Counted from the first letter of the stretch, positions 25,221 to 33,296 are shown. The stretch: 45,699 nt of DNA from Rugamonas sp. (GCF_025354735.1 NZ_JANXMI010000311.1:1-45699); one strand, 5' to 3'. Notes: generated by a model not told the origin, from the letters alone. Made by a program: numbers and translations.

Positions 25221-25718
25221 ATGAAAAGCCTACGCAAAATCACGCCCTGTCTGTGGTTCGACGGCCAGGGGCTGGAGGCGGCGCAGTTTTACGCCGGCAT
25301 CTTCCCCGGCTCGAAGGTGGGCGCGGTCTCCCGCTACGGCGAGCAGGACGCGGCGCGCCATGGGCAGCGGCCCGGCAGCGTGCTGGCGGTGGCGTTCGAG
25401 CTCGACGGCCAGTCCTTCACGGCGCTCAACGGCGGGCCGCAGTTTCCCTTCACGCCCGCCATTTCCTTCCAGGTCAATTGCGAGACGCAGGATGAGATCG
25501 ACCACTATTGGGAACGCTTGTCGGACGGCGGCGATCCCGAGGCGCAGCGCTGCGGCTGGCTCAAGGACCGTTACGGCGCGTCGTGGCAGGTGGTGCCGAC
25601 GATATTGTCGGACATGTTGTGCGGCAGCGACCAGGTGGCGGCGCAGCGTGTCATGCACGCGCTGATGGAGATGGGCAAGCTCGACATCCAGCAGCTCAAG
25701 CGCGCCTACGCCGGATAG
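25221..25718 (+). CDS. VOC-fold protein (PhnB / 3-demethylubiquinone-methyltransferase-like domain)
   Basis: A 165-residue protein of the vicinal-oxygen-chelate fold, family PF06983. It begins MKSLRKITPCLWFDGQGLEA and shows QFYAGIFPGSKVGAVSRYGE, SFTALNGGPQFPFTPAISFQ, DEIDHYWERLSDGGDPEAQR, CGWLKDRYGASWQVVPTILS. The start at ATG 25221 follows GGAGAGAGCC. Despite the PhnB-like label, no phosphonate metabolism is implied; the reaction of this family is mostly unknown. Confidence 0.9.
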   Translation: MKSLRKITPCLWFDGQGLEAAQFYAGIFPGSKVGAVSRYGEQDAARHGQRPGSVLAVAFELDGQSFTALNGGPQFPFTPAISFQVNCETQDEIDHYWERLSDGGDPEAQRCGWLKDRYGASWQVVPTILSDMLCGSDQVAAQRVMHALMEMGKLDIQQLKRAYAG

Positions 25719-25791
25719 TTCGATGGGAGCCGACGTGATTCGGGGCCAAGACCGTGGTCCGACCCCGATGGCCGCCGCAGCTTGATCCGCC

Positions 25792-26160
25792 TTACATGCC
25801 CTGGGCGGTGATGTCGGCCAGCGATTCGCGGCCTTTTTCGGTGATGTCGTAGCCGCCGTCGTCGGGACGCGGCAAGACGTGGGCTTTTTTGCCGAGGAAC
25901 ATGGCGACGTCGGCGTCGAGCTTGACACCGGCGTCGGCGGCCACGGCGCGCAGGCCGAGGATGCAGCGGCGCAAAAAGATCGCCTGCTGGCCTTTGTCGG
26001 TCAGCGAGATGCGGCCATTGTGGGCGATGCTGAACAGCTTGAGCCCGGCCAGGCGCTTGGTGTTGCGGCCGATGCAAGCGCTGACGCGATCGCCCTTGAT
26101 ACCGCGCGCGACTTCGTTGAGCGCGTCATATTCGTCTTGCGTTAATTTCTCGTTCTTCAT
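25792..26160 (-). CDS. Hypothetical 122-aa protein
   Basis: The start is ATG 26160, behind AAAAAGGTA; an upstream ATG at 26211 has no such signal. The 122-residue protein begins MKNEKLTQDEYDALNEVARG and contains GRNTKRLAGLKLFSIAHNGR followed by ISLTDKGQQAIFLRRCI and, near the end, GYDITEKGRESLADI. The two repeated S-L-T-D-K-G / D-I-T-E-K-G patterns look like winged-helix wing segments, so a small DNA-binding or winged-helix protein is possible. I recognise no named family. Confidence 0.72.
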   Translation of the reverse strand: MKNEKLTQDEYDALNEVARGIKGDRVSACIGRNTKRLAGLKLFSIAHNGRISLTDKGQQAIFLRRCILGLRAVAADAGVKLDADVAMFLGKKAHVLPRPDDGGYDITEKGRESLADITAQGM

Positions 26161-26245
26161 TACCTTTTTCCATAAGAGACAGCTTCGGCCCTCATGGTAC
26201 GCGTCCGGCACGGCAACGGCAAGGTAATGCGTCCGCGCGCGCCGC

Positions 26246-26386
26246 TTACTTCAGCGCGCGGATCGCCATCCACACCAGCCCGATACTGGCAAACGCACAC
26301 AGGCACAGCACCGCTTGCGCCCGCTTGCTGCGCAGCACCGCGCTGCGACGACCGAGGTAGATTTTGTCGTGTAAGGAACTGCCCAT
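26246..26386 (-). CDS. 46-aa single-pass membrane microprotein
   Basis: The ATG at 26386 has a perfect GGAGG 5 bases upstream. The product begins MGSSLHDKIYLGRRSAVLRS, has a cluster of arginine and lysine (RRSAVLRSKRAQ), then one hydrophobic stretch AVLCLCAFASIGLVWMAI and a short RALK tail. This is a signal-anchor layout with two cysteines in the membrane span. I recognise no family. The stop at 26246 is 85 bases upstream of the 122-aa gene on the same strand, so co-transcription is likely. Confidence 0.65.
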   Translation of the reverse strand: MGSSLHDKIYLGRRSAVLRSKRAQAVLCLCAFASIGLVWMAIRALK

Positions 26387-26540
26387 TTTGGCCTCCGTGA
26401 ACATGCGTGAGATGTCATGGCTCAATTATAGGAAGTCTTCGATGACGGCCGTGTGACAGTCCTCACAAATATTAAAATTTGTATCTGTCGAGCAACGCGA
26501 TTTGTTTCTTATCAATAGCCGGCTGCCAATATTTCCCGGC

Positions 26541-26723
26541 TCACGTTTGCAGCGGCGGCGCCGGCGGCGTCGGCTCCTCTATGGGCGCCTGCTCGGGCAG
26601 CGGCATTTCGTCGGGCGGCGGATCTTTTTCGGGCTGGGGCGGCGGGCTGTCGGGCTCCGGCGTCGTGTGAGTCCGTTTTACAACAGCACGGTCCAGCAGG
26701 ATGGAATGGTCGGTCGCGGTCAT
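26541..26723 (-). CDS. Small proline-rich protein (60 aa)
   Basis: The ATG 26723 follows AGGAGAGCCATC, a strong ribosome-binding site. The first 20 residues are ordinary (MTATDHSILLDRAVVKRTHT); the rest is acidic and proline-rich (PEPDSPPPQPEKDPPPDEMP ... PPAPPLQT), probably disordered. No signal or membrane helix is seen. It may be a small linker or partner protein; no family is recognised. Base composition alone could produce such an open frame, so the ribosome-binding site is the main support. Confidence 0.5.
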   Translation of the reverse strand: MTATDHSILLDRAVVKRTHTTPEPDSPPPQPEKDPPPDEMPLPEQAPIEEPTPPAPPLQT

Positions 26724-26838
26724 GATGGCTCTCCTCTGTAAAAAAATGCAAAGATGCTAAACAGTTATCGTGACCGGATACACATCGGGCGCGTTCTTGA
26801 ATTATCAAGGGCCGATTTCAAGGCGCGCGCCGGAGCCC

Positions 26839-27012
26839 TTATTTCAGGCGAAAAACGGCATCGACGGTCTGCGTCATCTTGACCGTATTGAGGCTCATGA
26901 AATCCTTGGGGTCGCTGTTCGGCGGCGGCGCGACATAGCGATAAGTGTCGGACGGCACCAGGCCGATCGCCGTGCTGAGATTGCGCAACTGGCCCGACGA
27001 CACCGCCGTCAC
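26839..27012 (-). pseudogene. 5'-truncated gene remnant (C-terminal 57-65 residues only)
   Basis: A leftward frame reads LPDTANSTFSGVTAVSSGQL then RNLSTAIGLVPSDTYRYVAP and SLNTVKMTQTVDAVFRLK to a TAA at 26839. The composition is protein-like, but there is no usable start: the only GTG (27012) overlaps its AGGAG, and a stop codon precedes KLPD. The frame breaks off exactly at an AT-rich inverted repeat (27042-27075). It may be the end of a deleted gene or a small gene with a non-standard start. No family is recognised. Confidence 0.4.
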
Positions 27013-27041
27013 TCCTGAGAAAGTGGAGTTTGCAGTATCCG

Positions 27042-27075
27042 GTAATTTTTACAAATTAACAATTGTGAAAATTAC
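27042..27075. repeat. 12-bp AT-rich inverted repeat
   Basis: GTAATTTTTACA (27042-27053) pairs with TGTGAAAATTAC (27064-27075), 11 of 12 positions, around a 10-base spacer. It stands in an AT-rich island between the gene remnant and the small gene at 27151. Candidate operator, promoter-proximal hairpin or scar of a lost element. Confidence 0.6.
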
Positions 27076-27150
27076 ACTTGGAAAAATATTGAGGGTCGCC
27101 ATTTGTTTTTTTGCAATTCCGATTAGTCGCCCCTTCAGCCAAGGGATATC

Positions 27151-27342
27151 ATGCTCGCCCCCAAAGCGCCGCGCTCCCCGCTCAGCACCAAGCCCAACGT
27201 CGTCCAAATCGTCAGCCAGAAACAGACCGGCGCCGTCGACCCGCATTTGTTGATCGTCGAGAAAAAACCGGCCAGGCCAAAACCGGTCGAGGCGGTCGCG
27301 CAGGCTGAAGTCCTGCCGTCGGACTCGCCGCGCGCTTTATAG
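27151..27342 (+). CDS. Small basic hypothetical protein (63 aa)
   Basis: The ATG 27151 follows AAGGGATATC. The product begins MLAPKAPRSPLSTKPNVVQI and contains VDPHLLIVEKKPARPKPVEA, lysine- and proline-rich and without a membrane segment. I recognise no family. The AT-rich region upstream offers possible promoter hexamers (TTGTGA at 27063-27068) but nothing decisive. It may be a real small gene; support is the ribosome-binding site and position downstream of an AT-rich promoter-like island. Confidence 0.45.
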   Translation: MLAPKAPRSPLSTKPNVVQIVSQKQTGAVDPHLLIVEKKPARPKPVEAVAQAEVLPSDSPRAL

Positions 27343-27496
27343 CCGCGACTTGGCCGCGACCTAGCACCTGGCGGAAACTTGGCGCCATCGTAACGGCAAC
27401 TGAACGGATGGCCGCCGCGAACTGGGCCGGGGAAACGGTTAAGGGCCTTTTAAGCGGACGCCTCAACAATGGCGGCTTTTCATTTTGGACACGCGC

Positions 27497-28312
27497 ATGT
27501 ACAACATCACTGTCGGCCCGCTGACGCTCCCCACCAGTTATGTGCTGATGCTGGCGGCGCTGCTGCTGGCGATTGCGGTCGCGCATCTGAGCGCGCGTCC
27601 GCGCAAGCTGCCGGTCGGCGCCGTGCTGACCGACGCCGCGCTGGCCGGCCTGCTGGTCGGCCGCGCCGCTTTCGTGCTCTTGTGGTGGAAGCAGTACAGC
27701 GCGGCGCCGTGGAGCATGATCGATATCCGCGACGGCGGCATCGCGCCATGGCCGGCGCTGGCGGCGGGACTGGCGCTGGTGGCGTGGCGTTGCCGGCGCC
27801 AGGCGCCGCTGCGCCGGCCGCTGGCGCTCGGCGTCGCGGCGGGGCTGCTGATGTGGCAATTCGCCGGCGGCGCGGCACTGTCGAGTTCAACGGCCTCGGC
27901 GCGGCGGCCCGACCTCGCGCTGACCGCACTGAGCGGCGAGAGCACCACGCTGGCCGCCGCCGCGCATGGCAAGCCGGCCGTGGTCAACCTGTGGGCCAGC
28001 TGGTGCCCGCCGTGCCGCCAGGAGATGCCGATGCTGGTCGATGCCCAGGCCGGTCAAGCCGACCTCGCCTTCATCTTCGTCAACCAGGGGGAAAGTTTGG
28101 CGGCCGCCCTGCCCTTCATCGCGCAACAGGCGGCCATGTCCAATGTGCTGCTCGATCCGCGCGCCGCCGTGGGCCGCGCGGTCGGGTCCAGCGCGATGCC
28201 GACCACCCTGTTCTACGACGCCGGCGGCAAACTGGTCGACATGCATATCGGCGTGCTGTCGGCGGCCACGCTGGCCAGCAAGCTGGAAAAGCTGCGCGCC
28301 GCCGGCCATTGA
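27497..28312 (+). CDS. TlpA-family thiol-disulfide protein with N-terminal Lgt-like membrane domain
   Basis: A 271-residue protein starting at ATG 27497 (a TTG at 27485 is less likely). Residues 1-125 have about three membrane helices; GRAAFVLLWWKQYSAAPWSM followed by IDIRDGGIAPWPAL resembles the corresponding part of prolipoprotein diacylglyceryl transferase but lacks its catalytic arginine region. Residues about 140-271 are a thioredoxin domain with the redox motif WASWCPPC, a LVDAQAGQADLAFIFVNQGE stretch and a cis-proline in SSAMPTTLFYDA. It most likely acts at the periplasmic face to reduce disulfides, perhaps in cytochrome c maturation; no ccm genes are near. Confidence 0.88.
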   Translation: MYNITVGPLTLPTSYVLMLAALLLAIAVAHLSARPRKLPVGAVLTDAALAGLLVGRAAFVLLWWKQYSAAPWSMIDIRDGGIAPWPALAAGLALVAWRCRRQAPLRRPLALGVAAGLLMWQFAGGAALSSSTASARRPDLALTALSGESTTLAAAAHGKPAVVNLWASWCPPCRQEMPMLVDAQAGQADLAFIFVNQGESLAAALPFIAQQAAMSNVLLDPRAAVGRAVGSSAMPTTLFYDAGGKLVDMHIGVLSAATLASKLEKLRAAGH

Positions 28313-28382
28313 TGTGGGCGCAAGGCGGCGCCGGCGACGGTGGCGGCCGCCTGATTCATCCGCTGTAAGCCGCTTAGATCCC

Positions 28383-29114
28383 CTAATCCGCGCCCGCCAG
28401 CGACAGGCTCAGCCAGCCGCCTTCCGCCTCGCCCACGTTCACGCTCAGGCCGGTGTAATCGACGATGCTGGCGTGCGGCGTCGCCATCGGCTGCGCATGG
28501 GTCGCGGTGACGACCACGACTTGCGCGCCGGCCGCCACGCCGGCCGCGATGCCGACGTGGGCATCCTCGAACACCAGGCAAGTGGCGGGCGCCACGCCCA
28601 GCCTGCTGGCCGCCAGCAGATAGCAGTCGGGCCGGGGCTTGCCGGCGCCGACATCGTCGGCGGTGACCATGGTGGCCGGAATCGGCAAGCCGGCCGCGTT
28701 CAGGCGCCCGATGGCCAGTTCGCGCGGCGCCGACGTGACGATGGTCCAGCGTCCCGGCGGCAGCGTGGCCAGGAAGCGGGCCGCGCCCGCCACTTCGACG
28801 ATGCCGTCGGTGTCGACGATTTCGGCGCGGGTGATGGCATCGGCCTCGGCCTGCGCGTCGACGCCCGGCAGGCCCAGCCGGGTGACGGTGTCGACCGCGC
28901 GGGCGCCGTGCATGGTCGGCAAAAAGGCCGCCAGATCGAGGCCGTGGCTCAGTGCCCACCGGCCCCAGATCCGCTCGGCGGAGGCGATGGAGTTGAGGAT
29001 GGTGCCATCCATGTCGAACAAAAAGGCCTGATAGCGGCCCGTTGGAATGTCCGCCACCGGCGATGGCCGGTCCGGCGCCGGTGCGCGGGGATGGCTGGAA
29101 GTCTGCATGGTCAT
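28383..29114 (-). CDS. HAD-superfamily phosphatase (subfamily IA)
   Basis: A 243-residue cytoplasmic hydrolase. Motif I is FLFDMDGTILNS with the nucleophilic Asp and acid-base Asp; motif II is IVTSAPRELA; motif III/IV is GAGKPRPDCYLLAASRLGV and CLVFEDAHVGIAAGVAAGA. The cap domain between motifs I and II is the helical type of phosphoglycolate-, sugar- or glycerol-3-phosphatases. The substrate cannot be read from sequence. The N-terminal 25 residues are proline-rich and may be a start overcall; the ATG 29114 has AGGGA upstream. Confidence 0.88.
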   Translation of the reverse strand: MTMQTSSHPRAPAPDRPSPVADIPTGRYQAFLFDMDGTILNSIASAERIWGRWALSHGLDLAAFLPTMHGARAVDTVTRLGLPGVDAQAEADAITRAEIVDTDGIVEVAGAARFLATLPPGRWTIVTSAPRELAIGRLNAAGLPIPATMVTADDVGAGKPRPDCYLLAASRLGVAPATCLVFEDAHVGIAAGVAAGAQVVVVTATHAQPMATPHASIVDYTGLSVNVGEAEGGWLSLSLAGAD

Positions 29115-29237
29115 GGTTCAATATCCCTGGAAGTGCCTTCGGCGCAGCACCTTGCTGCGCGGACATGCTACGCCTATTCTCCCGCCCTTGCCAAGCAGGC
29201 CGGCGCGCGGCAGGCCGGCGGGCCGGAACGGCGCCGC

Positions 29238-30797
29238 TCAGGCCACCGCCAGTTGCTGCGGCGCGCTCAGCGGTATGGTGATGGCGAACACCGTGCCGCG
29301 ACCCTGCGTGCTCGACAGCGTGATGCCGCCGCCCAGTATCTGGTCGACGATGTTGTGGGCGATGTGCAGGCCCAGCCCGCTGCCGCCCTGCCCCAGCCGC
29401 GTCGTGAAGAAGGGCTCGAACACGCGCTCCTGCATGGCCGCCGGTATGCCCTGGCCGTCGTCCGTGACGCGGATGGCGACGCCGCGTCCCTGCCCGGCGA
29501 GGCCGGCGTTGAGGGTGATGGTGCCGGCCGCGCCGTCGGCGTAGCCATGGACGATGGCGTTCTCGATCAGGCTGGCGATGACTTGGCCCAGCGGCCCGGG
29601 AAAGCTGTCGAGCATGATCGCGGGGCCGGCCTCGCACACCAGCTTGCACCCGCTGCGCTTGAGCAGGGACTGCAAGGTCAGCTGCGTTTCATGGATCAGC
29701 TGGTCGAGCGCGAACAGCCGGCGCTGCGAACTGCTACGGTCGACCGCGACCTGTTTGAAGTTCTGCACCAGCTCGGCGGCCCGTTGCAGGTTGCGGGTCG
29801 CGATGTCGGCCCCCGTCTGTACCGACACCAGAAATTCATCGAGCGAGGAACGGCGCATGGGTCCGGCCAGCTTGCTGCGGAACAGCCCGATCTCGTCGCT
29901 GAGCGTGCTGACCGCCAGCAAGCCGTTGCCGACCGGCGTGTTGAGCTCGTGCGAAATGCCGGCCACCAGCGAGCCGAGCGCCGCCATCTTTTCCGCCTTG
30001 ACCAGTTCGGCCCGCGTATTGCCGACGATGTCACGTACCGCCGCCAGCAACTGGTCGGACTCGCCGTCCGCGCTGGCGCGCGCGTGCTCGCTCCAGGTGC
30101 CGGCAGCGATCTTGCGCGTGATGCGGATGGCATCGTGCAGCGGCTCGGCGATGCTGCGCCGCACCGTGTTGAAGATGAACACGAAAATGAGGACGGTCAG
30201 CGCGAACACGCCGATCAGCTCGGCCGTCATCGCATCCATGCGTCCGTGGGCGAGCGCCTCGTCGCTGCGGTTGCGCCGCTGCGCCAGCGTGATCACCTGT
30301 TCGATGACGGCGCGCTGACTCTGGTACAACTGGCCCAGCGTGACCAGGGCGGCGGCGGCCGCCGCGCGGTCGTCGCGCTGCAAGGCCGGCACCAGCGCCG
30401 CGAACGCGGTGCGGTAGAATTCCTGCGCCAGCGCATGCGACTGGCCGAGGAATTTGAGCGCCAGCTCGCCGTCCAGATGCGCGTTCTGCCAGTAGCGGTA
30501 GCGCCGCGTGTAGGCCGCTTCAAGCTGGCGCAGCCGCGTCGTCAATTCCTGCCGGCGCGGCGCGGCGCCGGACTGCGCCATCTGCAAGGTCACCAGATAC
30601 GATTCGAGCAGATACTGCGGCGGCGGCAAGATGTCCGCCACCAGATCCTCGCCCTGCATGATGCGGCTGTAAATCGGCCCGTTGACGCGGATTTCCGACA
30701 GCGTCGCATACACGATGGCGCCGCACAGCGCGAAGCACGCCAGTGAAAACACCAGCAAGATACGGAAACGCTGTTCGATGCTCAGTTGTTTCAGCAC
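29238..30797 (-). CDS. Membrane sensor histidine kinase
   Basis: A 519-residue inner-membrane kinase with GTG start at 30797 after GGGAG. Helix 1 is about residues 12-32, a periplasmic sensor of about 33-185 follows, helix 2 is IGVFALTVLIFVFIFNTV, then a HAMP-like linker. The H-box reads AALGSLVAGISHELNTPVGN, the N-box LIENAIVHGYADGA and the G-boxes VTDDGQGIP and GQGGSGLGLHIAHNIVDQIL. No response regulator is adjacent, so this is an orphan kinase. The divergent side is a long gap up to the toxin gene. Confidence 0.93.
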   Translation of the reverse strand: MLKQLSIEQRFRILLVFSLACFALCGAIVYATLSEIRVNGPIYSRIMQGEDLVADILPPPQYLLESYLVTLQMAQSGAAPRRQELTTRLRQLEAAYTRRYRYWQNAHLDGELALKFLGQSHALAQEFYRTAFAALVPALQRDDRAAAAAALVTLGQLYQSQRAVIEQVITLAQRRNRSDEALAHGRMDAMTAELIGVFALTVLIFVFIFNTVRRSIAEPLHDAIRITRKIAAGTWSEHARASADGESDQLLAAVRDIVGNTRAELVKAEKMAALGSLVAGISHELNTPVGNGLLAVSTLSDEIGLFRSKLAGPMRRSSLDEFLVSVQTGADIATRNLQRAAELVQNFKQVAVDRSSSQRRLFALDQLIHETQLTLQSLLKRSGCKLVCEAGPAIMLDSFPGPLGQVIASLIENAIVHGYADGAAGTITLNAGLAGQGRGVAIRVTDDGQGIPAAMQERVFEPFFTTRLGQGGSGLGLHIAHNIVDQILGGGITLSSTQGRGTVFAITIPLSAPQQLAVA

Positions 30798-31186
30798 GAA
30801 ACACTCCCGTTGTCGCCGCGCCCGGGCGCCACGCTCATGGTCGGCACGCCTTGCGCGCGCGGAGCAAATTCATGGGAAGCCCTATCGGTGGCGATGGCGT
30901 CGATACTGCTGCTGGCGGCGGAGGCGGGGCCGGGAAGGGAACCACATCGTGCATTGGGGCAGACGCATTGTTAGATCGCGCCAGCATGCCGTTCACATTG
31001 ATTTTACGCCGCAACGGTAAATACCGAGGAAGGAATTGCTTCCCCATATGAGATCGTTGCAATTGAACAACCGGATGCACGGTTTTCCGCGCCGGGGGCA
31101 AGGCGGCATGACGTGGGAGGTATCGGAGCGCAGTCCGCTTGCCGATGAGCGAACTGAATGAATAAATTTGCCAGCAAAAAGCGGCG
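30798..31186. other. 389-base gap between sensor kinase and toxin gene, no gene seen
   Basis: This should hold the kinase promoter. It contains a short GGAAG/CTTCC inverted repeat near 31031-31046. The longest leftward open frame is compositionally unconvincing and overlaps the toxin gene. I see no tRNA, small-RNA fold or repeat. Confidence 0.5.
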
Positions 31187-31612
31187 CTAAGGTCCCGGCG
31201 CTTTGATATTGATTGCTGCGCCGTCCACAACGTCATATGGAACGCGCACGGTTAATCCCTCGCCGCCGAAGTCGACAGGGTTGCGGGTGATGACAAGGCG
31301 GCCCTGGGATTCAGCTGTCGCGCGGATGATGCAGTCAAGCAGTTTGATCTTGGGCGGCGTCGTCAGGCTGTGGCCGCGTATTACCGCAGTGCGCTCCATG
31401 ATGTCATCGTTCGGATGTACCACGCGGATGCCGGCGGCCGCCAGCAAAGCATTGAAGGATAGTTTGCTGGCCGAGTCCATCTTGCACGCTACTTCCATCC
31501 AGGTGATCGAGCTGATGATGGCGTCATCGTAGTTGCTCAACTCCACGACCGCTGCTGGCATGCCGGCGAAGTTGTCGATCAGGATATTGGTATCAAAGAG
31601 AACTATTGTCAT
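31187..31612 (-). CDS. PIN-domain ribonuclease toxin (VapC-like)
   Basis: A 141-residue PIN-domain protein. The acidic metal-binding residues are visible: D7 in LFDTNILIDNF, E40 in ITWMEVACK, D93 in LLDCIIRATAES, and the TRNPVDFGG end motif (residues about 109-117). VapC toxins cleave tRNA or rRNA sites with Mg or Mn. The start overlaps the antitoxin stop as ATGA, the standard antitoxin-first toxin-antitoxin order. Length is normal for the family. Cellular target unknown. Confidence 0.88.
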   Translation of the reverse strand: MTIVLFDTNILIDNFAGMPAAVVELSNYDDAIISSITWMEVACKMDSASKLSFNALLAAAGIRVVHPNDDIMERTAVIRGHSLTTPPKIKLLDCIIRATAESQGRLVITRNPVDFGGEGLTVRVPYDVVDGAAINIKAPGP

Positions 31613-32070
31613 TCCCCACGCACTTCGCGCTGGTACTCAACGCCATCCTGCGGCTTGGTCGGATCATCTTTCCAGATTCCATGCATGCCCATGATGGCGG
31701 CCAGGCGCTGTGCGTGCGCGGCGGCGCTGTTGATCGGGACGATATTGGCGTTAGCTACCGCCACGGCTATCTTTGCCGCCGCTGTTGGTTCTGCGTGTAC
31801 AACGGTTTGATGCCGCCGCGGCGACACCTCGACGGCGCGATTGCCGGCATGCCCGATGATAAGCAGCTTGCATCCCTTCATGCGCATCATGCGCGCAGCG
31901 GCCCCCCTGATCCAAACCGGACGGGTTTTCACTTTCCTGGGCGGCTTTGTGGTGAGCACTTGCAGCAGTTGATTACTAGTCCAGTGATTCGGATCGATCT
32001 GCCGAGCTCGCACGGCAGCCCGCACCCGCGCCATTTCGTGATCGTCCAGTTCCACGGTAAGTTGCGCCAT
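31609..32070 (-). CDS. Long VapB-type antitoxin candidate
   Basis: A 153-residue protein whose ATG 32070 follows AGGT; the frame is open further upstream to 32322 but without a supporting start. The N-terminus MAQLTVELDDHEMARVRAAV has the strand-helix look of a ribbon-helix-helix DNA-binding domain. The end (MHGIWKDDPTKPQDGVEYQR) matches the toxin-neutralising tail usual in VapB partners of PIN toxins. Between them lies a middle region of about 85 residues rich in Ala, Arg and Val that I cannot assign. Typical VapB antitoxins are only 70-90 residues, so this one is almost double. Confidence 0.72.
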   Translation of the reverse strand: MAQLTVELDDHEMARVRAAVRARQIDPNHWTSNQLLQVLTTKPPRKVKTRPVWIRGAAARMMRMKGCKLLIIGHAGNRAVEVSPRRHQTVVHAEPTAAAKIAVAVANANIVPINSAAAHAQRLAAIMGMHGIWKDDPTKPQDGVEYQREVRGE

Positions 32071-32086
32071 GACATACCTCATGTCA
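32070..32086. promoter_or_regulatory. TGACAT-N5-ATGTCA inverted repeat at the antitoxin start
   Basis: A perfect 6-bp inverted repeat overlaps the antitoxin start codon and ribosome-binding site. Self-repression by the antitoxin or antitoxin-toxin complex at such a site is common for toxin-antitoxin operons; here it is only inferred from position. Confidence 0.35.
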
Positions 32087-32332
32087 GCTATCGGTCTGGG
32101 TAGTGTATAACATTTAGGCAAGGGCGACGCCCGACAGGCGACGAATACGCGGTCGCCGCCAGTGCCCGCTTGCCGTGGATGATCGTCGCGGCGCGCAATG
32201 GCCGTGTCCGGACAACCGTGACATGATCCGCAGCCGGCCGCCCCCTGCCGCCCCGCCGCGCAGAGTAAAATACAGCACTCTTCAGACCAGCGCAGACCAG
32301 CGCGCACAGGCGTATCGCACACCGGAGCTTAC

Positions 32333-33250
32333 ATGGATCGATTGCAGGCGATGGAAGTGTTCATCCGCGTGGTGGACACGAACAGTTTTACGAAAGCGGC
32401 ACACACGCTGAACCTGCCGCGCGCCTCGGTCACGAACATCATCCAGAATCTGGAGGCGTATCTGAAGGTGCGCCTGCTGCAGCGGACCACGCGGCGATTG
32501 AACCTGACGGCCGACGGCGCCAGCTACTACGAACGCTGCGTGCGGGTGCTGGCGGAGATCGATGAAATCGAAAGCGCGTTTTCCGCCACCAAGGTGATCC
32601 CGCGCGGCCGGCTGCGCATCGAAACGTCCAGCCCCATCGGCAAGATGATTATGTTGCCCGCGCTCGACGATTTCCACGCCCGCTATCCCGAGATCGAAAT
32701 GACGCTGGGCATGAGCGACCGCCGCGTCGACATCATCGAGGATGGCGTCGACTGCGCCATCCGCGTCGGCTCGCTGATCGATTCGAACATGGTGGCGCGG
32801 CGCCTGGCCGGCTTCCATTTCCTGACCGCCGCCACGCCGGCCTATCTGGAGCGGCACGGGGTGCCGCGCACCTTGCAGGAACTCGACGGCCATGTCGCCG
32901 TCAAATACATCTCGGCGCGCACGTCGCGGCCGATGGAGCTGCGCTTCGTCGTCGACGGCAAGGAGGTCGAGGTCAAGATCCCCGGCACCTTCACCGTCAA
33001 CGACGCCGAGGCGCATATCGCCATGGGCTTGAAGGGACTGGGCCTGTTTCAAATTGCCCGCATGTTGGCGCTGCCGTATCTGCAATCGGGACAACTGGTC
33101 GAGGTGCTGCCGCAGTGGAAGCCGGCGGCGATGGAAACCTCACTGATCTATCCGCAAGACCGCCACCAGTCGCTGGCGCTGCGCGCCTTCATCCAGTGGA
33201 TGATGGAACTGTGCGCCCAACATCCGCTGCTCGCCGGCCCGGCGGAATAA
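32333..33250 (+). CDS. LysR-family transcriptional regulator
   Basis: A 305-residue regulator beginning MDRLQAMEVFIRVVDTNSFT with the winged HTH in KAAHTLNLPRASVTNIIQNL and EAYLKVRLLQRTTRRLNLTA. The effector-binding domain (PRGRLRIETSSPIGKMIMLP onward) is the type found in the DmlR/YafC-like branch that commonly sits alone. It starts behind an AT-poor leader, divergent from the toxin-antitoxin operon by about 260 bases. The target is unknown; the next gene cluster (imu) has its own LexA control. Confidence 0.95.
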   Translation: MDRLQAMEVFIRVVDTNSFTKAAHTLNLPRASVTNIIQNLEAYLKVRLLQRTTRRLNLTADGASYYERCVRVLAEIDEIESAFSATKVIPRGRLRIETSSPIGKMIMLPALDDFHARYPEIEMTLGMSDRRVDIIEDGVDCAIRVGSLIDSNMVARRLAGFHFLTAATPAYLERHGVPRTLQELDGHVAVKYISARTSRPMELRFVVDGKEVEVKIPGTFTVNDAEAHIAMGLKGLGLFQIARMLALPYLQSGQLVEVLPQWKPAAMETSLIYPQDRHQSLALRAFIQWMMELCAQHPLLAGPAE

Positions 33251-33264
33251 ACCGCGCCGCGGGT

Positions 33265-33296
33265 GTTGCGTAGACGTTGCGCAGGCGTTGCGCAAC
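33265..33296. repeat. Three GTTGCG motifs phased at 11 bp, ending in a palindrome
   Basis: GTTGCG occurs at 33265-33270, 33276-33281 and 33287-33292, spaced exactly 11 bases, about one helical turn. The last copy extends to GTTGCGCAAC (33287-33296), a perfect palindrome. It begins 15 bases after the LysR stop and lies about 85 bases before the LexA box. It could be a protein-binding array or the remains of a transcription stop. Confidence 0.55.

Noticed and set aside
25221..25718. Phosphonate catabolism link for the PhnB-like VOC protein and the PhnD-type importer
   Set aside because: The PhnB label is only a fold name; the genes are 20 kb apart and no C-P lyase or phosphonatase is present.
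30835..31236. A leftward 133-codon frame in the kinase/toxin gap
   Set aside because: It overlaps the toxin gene, has a proline-rich low-complexity end and no ribosome-binding site.
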